64,000 bases of DNA from Anaerolineae bacterium. GTDB lineage: Bacteria; Chloroflexota; Anaerolineae; Aggregatilineales; Phototrophicaceae. Shown here piece after piece: positions 26,150 through 35,071 of the stretch. Position 1 is the first letter of the stretch; each line of letters begins with the position of its first letter. A program made the translations under genes and the position numbers. The notes beneath the pieces are model-generated. The model was not told where the DNA came from. It made no database searches and worked only from the letters and a program-made list of their open reading frames with translations. The stretch lies in NCBI GenBank assembly GCA_017303635.1, contig JAFLCG010000002.1, positions 220,918 through 284,917 on the forward strand. The letters are read 5' to 3'.

Positions 26150-26739
26150 GACACAGCCCTTCCAATTCCATTGACCAACAGTTCAGCAATGCGATCTGGC
26201 AGAGTGTCCCAGTGGTCTACAACTAGCGAGTCACCCATGATGTGCTGCATGATCAGGCCCATCACCATGCCGGAAATCGCCCGCACCAGCAGGCGCAATT
26301 CATCCGGCGGCAAGCCACGCTCGGCAAAAAGCATTTCGGCCATTTGCAGCGTGGGCTCGAGAATGGTCTGCTGATACTGCACCCGCAATTCCGGGTTGAC
26401 CATCATCTCCGAGATGACGATGCGGAACAGGCTGGTATTCTGCTGCTGGAGGGCCGCTTGCAGGTAGAAACGCACCAGATTATGGAAGTCGCCCAGATCA
26501 GTGGGTAGTGGTGGCATCTGCTGGATCGCCTGTTCTCGCATCCGTTCGAGGATGCCCATCAGCAGCGCCGTCTTATTCTCAAAGTAGTTGTAGATGGTGC
26601 CATCAGCGATCCCGGCATGCCGAGCGATGTCCTTGATGGTCGTGGGGTGGAAACCCTTGTCTGCAAAGACATGGGCGGCCGCATCCAGAATCTGGTTGCG
26701 CCGTGCGGCAATGAGTTGGTCTTGTATGGGGTCTTTCAT
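26146..26739 (-). CDS. TetR-family transcriptional regulator
   Basis: The product is 197 residues. The N-terminal helix-turn-helix reads RRNQILDAAAHVFADKGFHP then TIKDIARHAGIADGTIYNYF and ENKTALL, a textbook TetR domain. The remaining 140 residues are a helical ligand and dimer domain. The frame continues 19 codons upstream to 26796, but that would place coding sequence over a strong palindromic operator (26768-26794), so the internal ATG at 26739 is preferred although its AGGA is only two bases away. It leads an operon with a glycosyltransferase and a lipoprotein esterase. Confidence 0.88.
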   Translation of the reverse strand: MKDPIQDQLIAARRNQILDAAAHVFADKGFHPTTIKDIARHAGIADGTIYNYFENKTALLMGILERMREQAIQQMPPLPTDLGDFHNLVRFYLQAALQQQNTSLFRIVISEMMVNPELRVQYQQTILEPTLQMAEMLFAERGLPPDELRLLVRAISGMVMGLIMQHIMGDSLVVDHWDTLPDRIAELLVNGIGRAVS

Positions 26740-26767
26740 AGTCCTGCATCTTGCTATTGAATAATCG

Positions 26768-26794
26768 TTCACTTTAGTGAATGAACGTTCATTC
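26768..26794 (-). promoter_or_regulatory. TetR operator: two overlapping perfect dyads
   Basis: TTCACT-TT-AGTGAA (26768-26781) overlaps the 16-bp perfect palindrome GAATGAACGTTCATTC (26779-26794), about 29 bases upstream of the regulator's start codon. The placement fits autoregulation of the operon. Confidence 0.65.
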
Positions 26795-26914
26795 AAGACT
26801 ACAGTGATCTGTGGAGGCTGTCAAGCAGGTAAGATGCAACCGTCGATGGCCGTCCTGTAATGTAAGACGCTGTAACACCCCGTTCACCCGACCTTACATG
26901 GAGTATGTTCCCCT

Positions 26915-27511
26915 ATGGTTATTGATCTTTCCCCCGTCATCAGCGGTGACATGAAAATGCTGGAATTTTCCCGCCCCTTTTCAGTGGCTGATCTGCGGGA
27001 TACCACCAATCATTCGCTGGATACCATCCGCAAGTTGATTGAAGGTAAGAGCGATGCTTATGTGACTTTCCTGCCGCATGACCCGAATGCCAACGATCCC
27101 TTTGCCAAACCCGGTGAAGAACACATTGGTTGGAGTCTGGCGCATCTGGTGGCGCACGTGACCGCCAGCAGCGAGGAATGGGCGACCTATAGCTCCATTC
27201 TGGCGCGGGGCATCCACTATCCGGCAGAACCCCGCCTGCGCTTTGAAACCGAGTGGACCAGCATCACCAGCACCGCGCAAACCCTGCAGCGGCTGGAAGA
27301 AAGCCGTCGCCTGCGTCTGGGGTATCTGGCCGCCTGGCCGGATCAACCTGACCTGACCATGCTCCGGGGGCTTTCGCCGCGTTATGTGGAAAAATTCGGG
27401 GAAATGAATGCACCAGCGGCCTTCCTCTTTGGTCTGATGCACGAAGTTGGGCATCATGGGCAGTTCAGCGAGGTCGCCCGACAGGCGGATGCGGCCTTGG
27501 CTGGAGTCTAA
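26915..27511 (+). CDS. DinB-like metal-binding four-helix protein
   Basis: The product is 198 residues. Helices typical of the DinB/DUF664/MSMEG fold carry histidines at the expected places: GWSLAHLVAHVTASSEEW in the second helix and LMHEVGHHGQF near the end, the three-His metal site of the superfamily. Members are putative metal-dependent hydrolases or thiol-dependent enzymes, and many are uncharacterised. The ATG at 26915 has a distant GGAG; an ATG at 26951 region (MKMLEF) is an alternative. It is a single gene, divergent from the TetR operon. Two further DinB-like genes lie at 33378 and 38033. Confidence 0.7.
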   Translation: MVIDLSPVISGDMKMLEFSRPFSVADLRDTTNHSLDTIRKLIEGKSDAYVTFLPHDPNANDPFAKPGEEHIGWSLAHLVAHVTASSEEWATYSSILARGIHYPAEPRLRFETEWTSITSTAQTLQRLEESRRLRLGYLAAWPDQPDLTMLRGLSPRYVEKFGEMNAPAAFLFGLMHEVGHHGQFSEVARQADAALAGV

Positions 27512-27517
27512 ACTAAT

Positions 27518-27541
27518 TGGGCGGGGTGCAACCCCCGCCCA
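27518..27541. terminator. Probable bidirectional terminator
   Basis: GGGCGGGG (27519-27526) and CCCCGCCC (27533-27540) form a very stable stem with a flanking T-A pair, between the convergent genes ending at 27511 (+) and 27553 (-). ATTCTTTCC follows on the plus strand. Confidence 0.65.
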
Positions 27542-27552
27542 TTCTTTCCTGC

Positions 27553-29844
27553 CTACTGCTGGGCCAGTGCGAAGGCCTGTACCCCACCTCGATCCAGATG
27601 TTCCAACCGCCCGTAGCCGTTAATCGCCATGGCGTAGACGCCCAGGTTCTGGCTGAAGGCCGCCTGCGAGCAGGGCGTCATGGGCGGGGCGGTATTCTCC
27701 GCCAGCAGCGTACCGACTGGGATCGACTTGCTGTATTCGCCATTGCCTACCCGGTTATAGCCATTGATGCCTGCCGGATTGCTGGCGTTGGTATCAGTCA
27801 CTTTGCCGGCGGCATTCGCGCTGGGCAGCCCGACCCCCAGCCCACGATAGACGCCATTGCCAAAGGTGGCAAAGCCATGTGGGTGATACGCCTGGAAGCT
27901 CAGGTTGACCAGATCGCTGGCGGCGTTGGTGTATTCCAGGAAACCGCAGTTGGGGTTGGCGGGCGAACCGTTCAGCTCCACCGTATGCAGCACCGCCACC
28001 ACCGGGTTGTTATCCACCCGCACCACCATCTGGAAGGCCAGGGTATCGGTGCCGGAAGGCCCACCGAGGATGCGGTTGCTGATGGGCGCATGATGCGTGC
28101 CGAAACTGGTATTCAGCGGCGCAGAGATGTTCGGAATAAACACGTCCACCCCATGCGCTGTCCAGTTGATGGCATTGCCGCCGCTGTCGAACAACTCCAG
28201 TTTGAGCGCGTACAATCCCGCCACCGCATCCGGGTTGCTGCCACTCGACCCTGGCGTGACGAAGTAGCCGGTCGCCAGATCGGCCTCGCTGATGGTTGCC
28301 ATACGGATCGCGCCGGGGATCAAAGTCGGCGGGATTTCGTAGAGGCCGTTGGGCTTCTTCAGCGGATAGGCCACGTAATTCGGCCCACTCCACGGATTGG
28401 GAGGCGGGAACTGATAATGGCGGATGACTTCCTCGGTGAACGGGTGCCAGGTGTCGCTCACACCGGTGAAGCCATCGCTGGCGGTCAGGCGCTTGTACGA
28501 CCACAGATAGTAGATGATCCCGGCAGCGCGCAAATCAGTCATGCCGAAGTCCGCTCGCAGATCGAGCGTCGCACCGAAGGGTGCATCGCCAAACAGGCCT
28601 ACGCCTGCGCCACTGGTCGGCACATCCTTAACACACACGCCGCTGCCAATGGTCGTCACCAGCAGCCCCTTGAAGCCCAGGTCCACGCCGCCGGGGATAC
28701 CTGGAACGCGCGGGTCGGTGATGGTGATGGTCACTTCGGAACCACACACGTAGTTCCAGTACGTATGGCAAGCGCGGCCCGGATCGTAGACCGTCACCCA
28801 CTGCCCATTGATGAAGTACTCCACCCAGAAGTACAGATCGGGGTGGTCGCCCCAGCAGCGGTAGAAGATGGTGGTATCGAAGCGCCCCTGCCCATCCGTT
28901 TCCACCACAGCCAATTCATCACAGGTCAGCCAGGTGTGCAGCCAGTGAAAGTGGCACCACAATGGCGAGAAGAGGGTGGCATGATCGATCAGAGTCTGGC
29001 GGATTACCCCAACCGACTCGGCCTGTAAGGCAATCTGGACCGCGCCAGGCAGCGAGTCGAACAGAGTCATTTCCTTGGGCGGCAGCGGCTGTGGATTCAG
29101 CGCCACGCGATCCATGCGTGACATCATCTGGCGCGGCGGTAGTGGCTGCGGGTTGAGCATCACCTGGTCGAACTCACGCGGCGGTAACGGCTGCGGGTTC
29201 AGACCGACTAAATCCAATGGAGATGGGCCGCCCACATCAATTGGGGTCTTGAGAAATACCTCATACGGCGGCGGATCAGGCAGCGGGATGGGGAAGGGGA
29301 ACGGAATCCGTTCGCGCAGCTTCTCCAGCAGTTCATCCCGCAGGCGGAACAGATCGTACTCCGGCAGGCGCTCGATCCACCAGTGGATTTTGTCCACTTC
29401 GCAGATGTGCACGCGGGCATTCTGCACCGGGTACTTGACCGTCACGCTGCCGATCTTGACCGGGCGTACCACCTGACCGCGTACCCGGCAGCGACAGATG
29501 GGCCAGAACTGATACACATCCGAAGGGATGGGCAACAGCTTTTGAATATCCAGCCGGGGGTCATAACGCCAGGCGGGTTCATAGGCCGCAATCCGTTCCA
29601 TCGCCTCGATGGTGGGCTTCGCTTCCTGGTCACGCAGTGACGGGCCAAAGAAGATGCGGGCCGACGCTGCCGCTTCCCCCCGTAGCGCGAGTTCCGCCAC
29701 GCCCTGCCGAACCGGCGCGGCCCCTAGAAAAGTCCCACGCCCATCGAAAGCGTAGGCTGTCAGCTGGATGTCGCCATCCGGCTTGCCATCAAACTCCACA
29801 CCGAACCGTACCCGAGACTCCGAACGTTTGGCTTTCTCTGCCAT
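27553..29844 (-). CDS. Large protein of unknown function with three LNPQPLPP repeats
   Basis: The product is 763 residues without a signal peptide or membrane helix. The first 200 residues hold a beta-rich part (VRFGVEFDGKPDGDIQLTAY), a Cys pair (WPICRCRVRG) that reads like a carboxypeptidase-regulatory/Ig-like domain (VVRPVKIGSVTVKYPVQNAR), and a Pro-rich hinge. LNPQPLPP occurs exactly three times at residues 215-222, 230-237 and 249-256. After it comes another 'regulatory-like' beta domain (VVETDGQGRFDTTIFYRCWG, YFWVEYFINGQWVTVY). The last 250 residues include ASDGFTGVSDTWHPFTEEVI and many aromatic residues. I know this octamer as a recurrent motif of uncharacterised proteins only. GGAGGA lies seven bases before this ATG. 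No neighbour suggests a role. Confidence 0.65.
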   Translation of the reverse strand: MAEKAKRSESRVRFGVEFDGKPDGDIQLTAYAFDGRGTFLGAAPVRQGVAELALRGEAAASARIFFGPSLRDQEAKPTIEAMERIAAYEPAWRYDPRLDIQKLLPIPSDVYQFWPICRCRVRGQVVRPVKIGSVTVKYPVQNARVHICEVDKIHWWIERLPEYDLFRLRDELLEKLRERIPFPFPIPLPDPPPYEVFLKTPIDVGGPSPLDLVGLNPQPLPPREFDQVMLNPQPLPPRQMMSRMDRVALNPQPLPPKEMTLFDSLPGAVQIALQAESVGVIRQTLIDHATLFSPLWCHFHWLHTWLTCDELAVVETDGQGRFDTTIFYRCWGDHPDLYFWVEYFINGQWVTVYDPGRACHTYWNYVCGSEVTITITDPRVPGIPGGVDLGFKGLLVTTIGSGVCVKDVPTSGAGVGLFGDAPFGATLDLRADFGMTDLRAAGIIYYLWSYKRLTASDGFTGVSDTWHPFTEEVIRHYQFPPPNPWSGPNYVAYPLKKPNGLYEIPPTLIPGAIRMATISEADLATGYFVTPGSSGSNPDAVAGLYALKLELFDSGGNAINWTAHGVDVFIPNISAPLNTSFGTHHAPISNRILGGPSGTDTLAFQMVVRVDNNPVVAVLHTVELNGSPANPNCGFLEYTNAASDLVNLSFQAYHPHGFATFGNGVYRGLGVGLPSANAAGKVTDTNASNPAGINGYNRVGNGEYSKSIPVGTLLAENTAPPMTPCSQAAFSQNLGVYAMAINGYGRLEHLDRGGVQAFALAQQ

Positions 29845-30272
29845 GGTCAGTCCTCCACATCTGCATGTAACGGCTCCCCCACACATTACACTATGCGTTA
29901 CAGAGGGCCTTTATCTACAGACTGAGTACAGCAGAGCTGCTTCGGGTGCATTCGGATTTCGGGGTGGGTTTATCAGCGGCGGCGGCGGCGGCGGCGCAAC
30001 CTCCCTTTATTGTGGACAAATTGGATAGAGTGGACAGATTAGACTCTGCGATTTTGCCCAACAGCGCTCGAGCCAGTGCGCTATGGACGACGGTGGAATC
30101 AAACTCAGGTTAGCACATATTGAGTGAATAATCGGAACATTTGTTCCGATTCTGAATCTTGACAGGATTTCGCCTCACTGACGAATATACACCCTGCTTC
30201 TGCTTCCCTTGCCAGCCCTGCCGATGCCGTCTACCATAGACGGCCTACCGCGCGTGCAATCTGGATACCTGA
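29845..30272. other. Intergenic region with CGG repeat and GAAC-N4-GTTC palindrome
   Basis: This 428-base stretch between divergent genes has no credible ORF. It holds seven CGG units in a row near 29976-29997, two TGGACA-type words around 30013-30035, and the perfect palindrome AATCGGAACATTTGTTCCGATT at 30130-30151 (GAAC-N4-GTTC core, resembling the LexA box of Gram-positive type). The palindrome is about 120 bases upstream of the threonine aldolase gene. Confidence 0.5.
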
Positions 30273-31319
30273 ATGAACACCATCGATCTCCGCAGTGATA
30301 CCGTCACCTGGCCGACCACCGCCATGCGGGAGGCCATGTACACCGCCCCCGTCGGCGATGATGTCTATGGCGAAGACCCGACCGTCATCGCGCTCGAAGC
30401 CGAAGCCGCCGCCATGCTGGGCAAAGAAGCTGGCTTGTTCGTCGCCAGCGGTAATATGGGCAACCTGGTCGCGCTGCTGACCCACTGCGGGCGCGGCGAG
30501 GAGATCATCGTCGGCAAGCAGGCGCATATCGTCCGCTACGAGGCCGGTGGATCGGCGGCCGTCGGCGGCATTCACACCAATCAGATCGAAGTCCAGCCAG
30601 ATGGTACCCTGCCGCTAGAGGCAATCCGGGAATCCATCCGTGTCGAGAACGATCACTTCCCGCGCACCCGCCTGATCTGCCTGGAAAATACGCAGGGCAC
30701 CATCGGCGGCATCCCCTTGAGCGTGGCCTATACGGAGCAGGTGGGCGAACTGGCCCGCGAACATAATCTGAAAGTCCATGTCGATGGAGCGCGTTTCTTC
30801 AATGCGGCCACCGCCCTGGGAGTCTCCGCTGCCGAATTAGCCGCCCCGGTCGACAGCGTCACCTTCTGCCTTTCCAAAGGGTTGTGCGCACCGGTCGGCT
30901 CGGTGCTGGTGGGATCTGCCGCCTTCATCAAGGAAGCGCGGCGCTCGCGGAAAGTCATCGGCGGCGGAATGCGGCAAGCCGGTGTACTGGCGGCTGCCGG
31001 CTTGATCGCCCTGCGCGAGATGACCAGCCGTCTGGGCGAGGACCACGCCAATGCGCGGACGCTGGCGGAGGGGCTGGCGCAAATCCCCTGTATCCAGATT
31101 GACCTCAGCCGCGTGCAGACCAACATGGTCTTCTTCGACCTGCACCCGGAAGCGCGACTCACCCCGGCTGAACTGACCGAACGCCTCAAAGCAGAATATG
31201 ACATTTACATCAATGCCTACCCTGGAAAGGCGCGCACCTTCCGCGCTGTGACCCACTACTGGATTACGCCGGAACGGATTGAAATTACCCTCGACGCCAT
31301 TCGGACGCTGCTGGCATGA
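30273..31319 (+). CDS. ltaE: Low-specificity L-threonine aldolase
   Basis: The product is 348 residues. It starts with the family signature IDLRSDTVTWPTTAMREAM, followed by VGDDVYGEDPTV, the PLP-contacting VHVDGARFFNAA and the Schiff-base lysine K202 in FCLSKGLCAPVGSVLVG. The pyridoxal-phosphate enzyme splits L-threonine and L-allo-threonine into glycine and acetaldehyde in the cytoplasm. Its last codons overlap the start of the next gene (ATGA), so the two are translationally coupled. Confidence 0.93.
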   Translation: MNTIDLRSDTVTWPTTAMREAMYTAPVGDDVYGEDPTVIALEAEAAAMLGKEAGLFVASGNMGNLVALLTHCGRGEEIIVGKQAHIVRYEAGGSAAVGGIHTNQIEVQPDGTLPLEAIRESIRVENDHFPRTRLICLENTQGTIGGIPLSVAYTEQVGELAREHNLKVHVDGARFFNAATALGVSAAELAAPVDSVTFCLSKGLCAPVGSVLVGSAAFIKEARRSRKVIGGGMRQAGVLAAAGLIALREMTSRLGEDHANARTLAEGLAQIPCIQIDLSRVQTNMVFFDLHPEARLTPAELTERLKAEYDIYINAYPGKARTFRAVTHYWITPERIEITLDAIRTLLA

Positions 31320-32098
31320 GTCCGACGATCTACCCCGATCCACGGCCCGCGCCGCAGCCTCCGCCGACCCCGCCACCATCGGTGCCGGAACCGGACTTCA
31401 TGCCGGAGGAAGCCAACGACGACCCGACTTACGAGTCGCCGTTTGAGAAGCGCAAACCGGCGGTTGAGGACGTGGACGGCCCGGTGGTGTATCGCGGCGC
31501 AACCAGCGACCCAATCTTCGGCTACCTGATCGGGCTGGCGTTATGTGTCGGCCTGACGCCCCTGATCCCGGCGCAAACTGACCTGCGCTATGTGCTGATC
31601 TGGGGCGTGCTGGCGGGCTTCGGCGTGCTCTCCTGGCTGATGGGCAACAGCGCCCGCATTTGGACGGAGACGCCGGAGAATCTATTCTGGGGGGTGATCT
31701 TCGGGCTGGTCGTCGGCGTGCCGCTGCTGATCTTCGGCGGTGACATCCTGCGCGAAACCGATCAACGCCTGTTCACCGGACTTTCCGCCGGGGGGACTCT
31801 GGCTTTTCTGATCTTCGTCATGCCGCTGGCGGAAACGCTGTTCTTCCGGGGCATCCTGCAGGAATTACGTCCGTTCTGGCAGGTCGGTCTGCTGGCGACC
31901 GTGTGGTCGGCGCTGCTGTTCTTCCCGGTCATGGATGTGATGCGCTTCCCGGCGGTAGCTGTGGTCATCGGTACCGCGCTCGGCCTGATGAACATGATCT
32001 ACAGCTATGTGCGACAGCGCAACGGCCTGGCCTCGGCCTGGGTCTGCCAGATCGTGGTCAATATCGTGGTGCTGTTCCTGCCGGTACTGGTCGGGTAG
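31316..32098 (+). CDS. CPBP-like membrane protein with degenerate protease motifs
   Basis: The product is 260 residues. A Pro-rich acidic cytoplasmic N-terminus (about 60 residues) is followed by six or more membrane helices. The segment MPLAETLFFRGILQEL aligns with the first motif (EExxFRGxL) of CPBP/Abi (CaaX-type) intramembrane proteases, but the second Glu is Thr, and the next motif lacks its His (LLFFPVMDVM instead of FxxxH). The third motif around WVCQIVVNIVV has Asn but no His. It is therefore probably not a working protease. It overlaps ltaE by four bases. Confidence 0.55.
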   Translation: MSPTIYPDPRPAPQPPPTPPPSVPEPDFMPEEANDDPTYESPFEKRKPAVEDVDGPVVYRGATSDPIFGYLIGLALCVGLTPLIPAQTDLRYVLIWGVLAGFGVLSWLMGNSARIWTETPENLFWGVIFGLVVGVPLLIFGGDILRETDQRLFTGLSAGGTLAFLIFVMPLAETLFFRGILQELRPFWQVGLLATVWSALLFFPVMDVMRFPAVAVVIGTALGLMNMIYSYVRQRNGLASAWVCQIVVNIVVLFLPVLVG

Positions 32099-32219
32099 TT
32101 GAGCTCCACGGTTACGTTCCGATTTATTGCCTGATCGATGCTCCTGGCGAATCAAGTTTAAAGATTTGAACCAGTATCAATGCACAAACCAAAATGATGT
32201 CTTGAATAGGCCGTTTTCA

Positions 32220-33368
32220 ATGAAAATCACCCAACTGGAACTCTTCAAAGTCCCGCCGCGCTGGTTATTCCTCAAAGTCACCACAAATGAGGGCTTGGTC
32301 GGCTGGGGCGAACCCATCGTCGAAGGCCATGCCGATACGGTCGCTGCCGCCATGCGCGAGATCGAAGAGGTGGTCATCGGTCAGGACCCCGGTCGTATCG
32401 GGGACATCTGGCAGCAGTTGTATCGGTCCCGTTTCTACCGGGGTGGCCCGGTCATGATGAGCGCCATCGCCGGGCTGGATCAGGCCCTGTGGGACATCAA
32501 AGGCAAAGCGCTGGGCGTGCCGGTCTATGACCTGCTCGGCGGTGCAGTTCGCGACCGCATCCGCATCTACTCATGGATCGGCGGCGACCGTCCGGCAGAT
32601 GTCGCCCGCGATGCCCAGGAAAAGCAGGCGTTGGGCTTCTCTGCCATCAAGATGAACGCGACTGAAGAAATGCACTTCATCGACAGCTTCGATAAGGTGC
32701 AGGCCGTCATCGAACGGGTGGCTGCCGTGCGGGCCGTTACGGGGCCGGGCTTCGGCATCGGCGTGGATTTTCATGGGCGGGTGCATAAGCCCATGGCAAA
32801 AGTGCTGGCGCGGGAACTCGAACCCTTCCACCTGCTGTTCATCGAAGAACCTGTCCTGCCGGAGAATAACGAAGCCCTGCGCGAGCTGGCTCATCTGAGC
32901 GCCATCCCCATCGCCACCGGCGAGCGTATGTACTCGCGTTGGGATTTTAAGCAGTTACTGAGTGATGGCTACGTGGACATCATCCAGCCAGATGTCTCCC
33001 ACGCGGGCGGCATCAGCGAAGTGGTGCACATCGCGGCCATGGCGGAAGCCTATGATGTGGCGCTGGCACCGCACTGTCCGCTGGGGCCTATCGCGCTGGC
33101 GGCCTGCCTGCAAGTCGATGCGGTGGCCTATAACGCCTTCATCCAGGAGCAAAGCCTGGGCATCCACTACAACCGGGGCAATGACCTGCTCGACTACCTG
33201 GCAGATCCGGGTGTATTCCGCTATCAGGATGGCTTTGTCAGCCTACCGACCGAGCCGGGGCTGGGAATCACCATTCAGGAAGACGTGGTGCGGGCCGCCG
33301 CGGCGACAGGTCATGACTGGCACAATCCAGTCTGGCGGCGCGACGATGGCTCGATTGCCGAGTGGTGA
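32220..33368 (+). CDS. dgoD: D-galactonate dehydratase
   Basis: The product is 382 residues, the same length as the Escherichia coli enzyme, and matches it as remembered over its whole length: [98 protein letters not shown] and [16 protein letters not shown]. It belongs to the mandelate-racemase branch of the enolase superfamily; Asp and His of DFHGR, Glu of IEEP and Glu of GER are metal ligands and catalytic groups, with His in APHCP. It converts D-galactonate to 2-keto-3-deoxygalactonate. The frame opens 31 codons earlier, but this ATG gives the known N-terminus. No other galactonate gene is nearby. Confidence 0.93.
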   Translation: MKITQLELFKVPPRWLFLKVTTNEGLVGWGEPIVEGHADTVAAAMREIEEVVIGQDPGRIGDIWQQLYRSRFYRGGPVMMSAIAGLDQALWDIKGKALGVPVYDLLGGAVRDRIRIYSWIGGDRPADVARDAQEKQALGFSAIKMNATEEMHFIDSFDKVQAVIERVAAVRAVTGPGFGIGVDFHGRVHKPMAKVLARELEPFHLLFIEEPVLPENNEALRELAHLSAIPIATGERMYSRWDFKQLLSDGYVDIIQPDVSHAGGISEVVHIAAMAEAYDVALAPHCPLGPIALAACLQVDAVAYNAFIQEQSLGIHYNRGNDLLDYLADPGVFRYQDGFVSLPTEPGLGITIQEDVVRAAAATGHDWHNPVWRRDDGSIAEW

Positions 33369-33377
33369 GCGAGCGAT

Positions 33378-33842
33378 TTAAGAGGCGTTACGGCGTCGAC
33401 AGTCGGCCACTTCAGCCGCATGTTCGCGCTCATGGTTGATCGCACCCTGGATGAACTGCGGGATCGTTTCGCTTCCCCAATGGAAACGCACTGTTTGTTC
33501 CCAATCAGCCTCAGGAATTGCGTTCAGTAAGGCGAGGATGGCAAAGCGATTGATTTCGCACTCCAGTTTCGCGCTGGCAGTGCTAGCCTTTTGGCGCTGG
33601 GTGATGAACTCGTCATTGAGGGCGTCGATCCCCGGGTAGGCACGTTCGACCAGCGGCGTCCCCTCGACGTGAGCCCGGAAAGCCTCAAAGACCCATGACT
33701 CCCAACCGGCAATGTGGGCGAAGATCTGGAAGCGGGTTCTGCCGGGTGAAAGTTCGGTCGTATCGTCAAGCAGGGCTAATTCCTGCCAGAGATCGTCCCG
33801 CGCTGCGTTCATGGAGGCAATCCATTCGGCCTTGGTTGGCAT
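33378..33842 (-). CDS. ClbS/DfsB-type DinB-fold protein (DUF1706-like)
   Basis: The product is 154 residues. The pattern fits the small DinB-related ClbS/DfsB group: N-terminal helix MPTKAEWIASMNAARDDLW, RTRFQIFAHIAGWESWVFEA with the metal-type histidine, and a C-terminal helix INHEREHAAEVADC. Members include a colibactin-resistance cyclopropane hydrolase and many unknowns, so the function here is open. It is convergent with dgoD, ten bases apart. Confidence 0.65.
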   Translation of the reverse strand: MPTKAEWIASMNAARDDLWQELALLDDTTELSPGRTRFQIFAHIAGWESWVFEAFRAHVEGTPLVERAYPGIDALNDEFITQRQKASTASAKLECEINRFAILALLNAIPEADWEQTVRFHWGSETIPQFIQGAINHEREHAAEVADCRRRNAS

Positions 33843-33880
33843 CCGTTTTTATCCCGGTTATCCGCTTCGCAAATCGTATT

Positions 33881-34804
33881 TTATCCGTGCCGGGCATATT
33901 GGTCGACGACCCAACGGATCATGGTATAGTGCGCCAGCAGACCCGCGTCCGCGCCGAAGGGTTCAAACGTAGCAACAACAGCTTCTGGTTGAATACGTCC
34001 TACGCCACCATGCCAGTAGCGGTTGGTCGCGTTCTGCAGCACCACATCGTTATACGCCACCCAGTCCTTATGACCAAAGGCACGTTCCAGCGCAACCGCT
34101 GCCGTCCAATGACCAATCCCTTTGATACGGGTGAGGCGCTGGTAGGCTGCCTGCGGATCGCTGTGCAGCAACCCTTCCAAATCGAGTTCCCCCGTCGTGA
34201 CTTGGCGAGACAGTTCAATCAACAGGGCCATCCGTTTGAAGGTGATGCGCGTCGGTGTCAGGTCATCCACCGTTGCCGCAGCCAACCGGGCCGGGGTCGG
34301 ATAGGCATAGTAACGTTGCCCCTGATAGTCCAGCCCGTCACCGACCCACTCCAACAGCCAGCGCTGCGCTTTCTGCGCTGCTGTCCAGGCGATCTGCTGC
34401 TCGATGATGGTTTGCATCAGCGCTTCGTAAAGGGACTCAGTCCGCCATTCGACCAACCCGACCAGGGGTTCAACCACGCGCCAGGCATCCGTGTTCTGAC
34501 GGCAGCGCTCAATAAATGCGCGGCGGTCAGCCTCCACATGCAGCACATGGGCGATCACCCGCTCCAGTTGTCCCTGGTCCACCTCGCCCTGCCGGGCCAT
34601 CACACTCACTTGCAATTGGGGTTGATCGAGCGAACCTGCATCCTGCACCCGCAGCAGTGCCAGTCCAGACCCGGAACGAACGACACGCCAGTAAGCCCCA
34701 TCCTGCACGATATCCATGGTCGGATGGGCAAAGCGGCTGAGCACATCCAGCAGCAGCGGAAAGTGATACGGCGGTTTGGGATAGAGCGTCGTCAGATACA
34801 TCAT
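33881..34804 (-). CDS. AlkA-type DNA-3-methyladenine glycosylase (HhH-GPD)
   Basis: The product is 307 residues. The C-terminal half has the helix-hairpin-helix RLTRIKGIGHWTAAVALERA, then DWVAYNDVVLQ whose Asp253 is at the position of the catalytic Asp of the HhH-GPD superfamily. Earlier, EALMQTIIEQQIAWTAAQ corresponds to the conserved 'IxxQQxS' segment. The first 110 residues resemble the AlkA N-terminal domain. The usual Pro-x-x-Asp is Tyr-Asn-Asp here. It excises alkylated purines from DNA. Two adjacent ATG codons (34804, 34801) have no clear ribosome site, and a TTG lies upstream at 34828. Confidence 0.8.
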   Translation of the reverse strand: MMYLTTLYPKPPYHFPLLLDVLSRFAHPTMDIVQDGAYWRVVRSGSGLALLRVQDAGSLDQPQLQVSVMARQGEVDQGQLERVIAHVLHVEADRRAFIERCRQNTDAWRVVEPLVGLVEWRTESLYEALMQTIIEQQIAWTAAQKAQRWLLEWVGDGLDYQGQRYYAYPTPARLAAATVDDLTPTRITFKRMALLIELSRQVTTGELDLEGLLHSDPQAAYQRLTRIKGIGHWTAAVALERAFGHKDWVAYNDVVLQNATNRYWHGGVGRIQPEAVVATFEPFGADAGLLAHYTMIRWVVDQYARHG

Positions 34805-34938
34805 AGGCACACTGCACTGATACAGCAATCAAAGGACAAAAGTATAACGGAAGAAACTCGAACCATAGCCCAAGCACTCGTAAGGTGCGCTATCCGGCAT
34901 TTAAGGACATAATGGTGAGCAGAAAGTGATCAACAAGT

Positions 34939-34997
34939 TACGAATTCTTCGGATTCGTACAGAATTTGTCAGAACCGCTTTCCACTTTAGGCGGTTC
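34939..34997 (+). repeat. Two hairpins in the leader of the FHA-TIR gene
   Basis: TACGAAT (34939-34945) pairs with ATTCGTA (34953-34959). GAACCGC (34972-34978) pairs with GCGGTTC (34991-34997). Both are short perfect stems within the 270-base AT-rich interval upstream of the start at 35072. No terminator-like U run follows. They may be regulator sites or leader RNA structure. Confidence 0.4.
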
Positions 34998-35071
34998 CGT
35001 TAAGATATGTGCTACGGTTTTTGAGATACAATCGAACTGTTCCAAATCATCCTATTCATTGTAGGCCTTAT

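Noticed and set aside
27517..29028. Long plus-strand ORF of about 500 codons opposite the LNPQPLPP protein
   Set aside because: His/Arg/Gly-rich composition of a shadow frame; the minus strand has the start site, domain-like sequence and repeats.
29976..29997. CGG trinucleotide run as a regulatory element
   Set aside because: Seven units only, no positional relation to a promoter; noted as a simple repeat.
33695..34912. Long plus-strand ORF opposite the AlkA-type gene
   Set aside because: Antisense to a protein with an intact HhH-GPD motif; no ribosome site.
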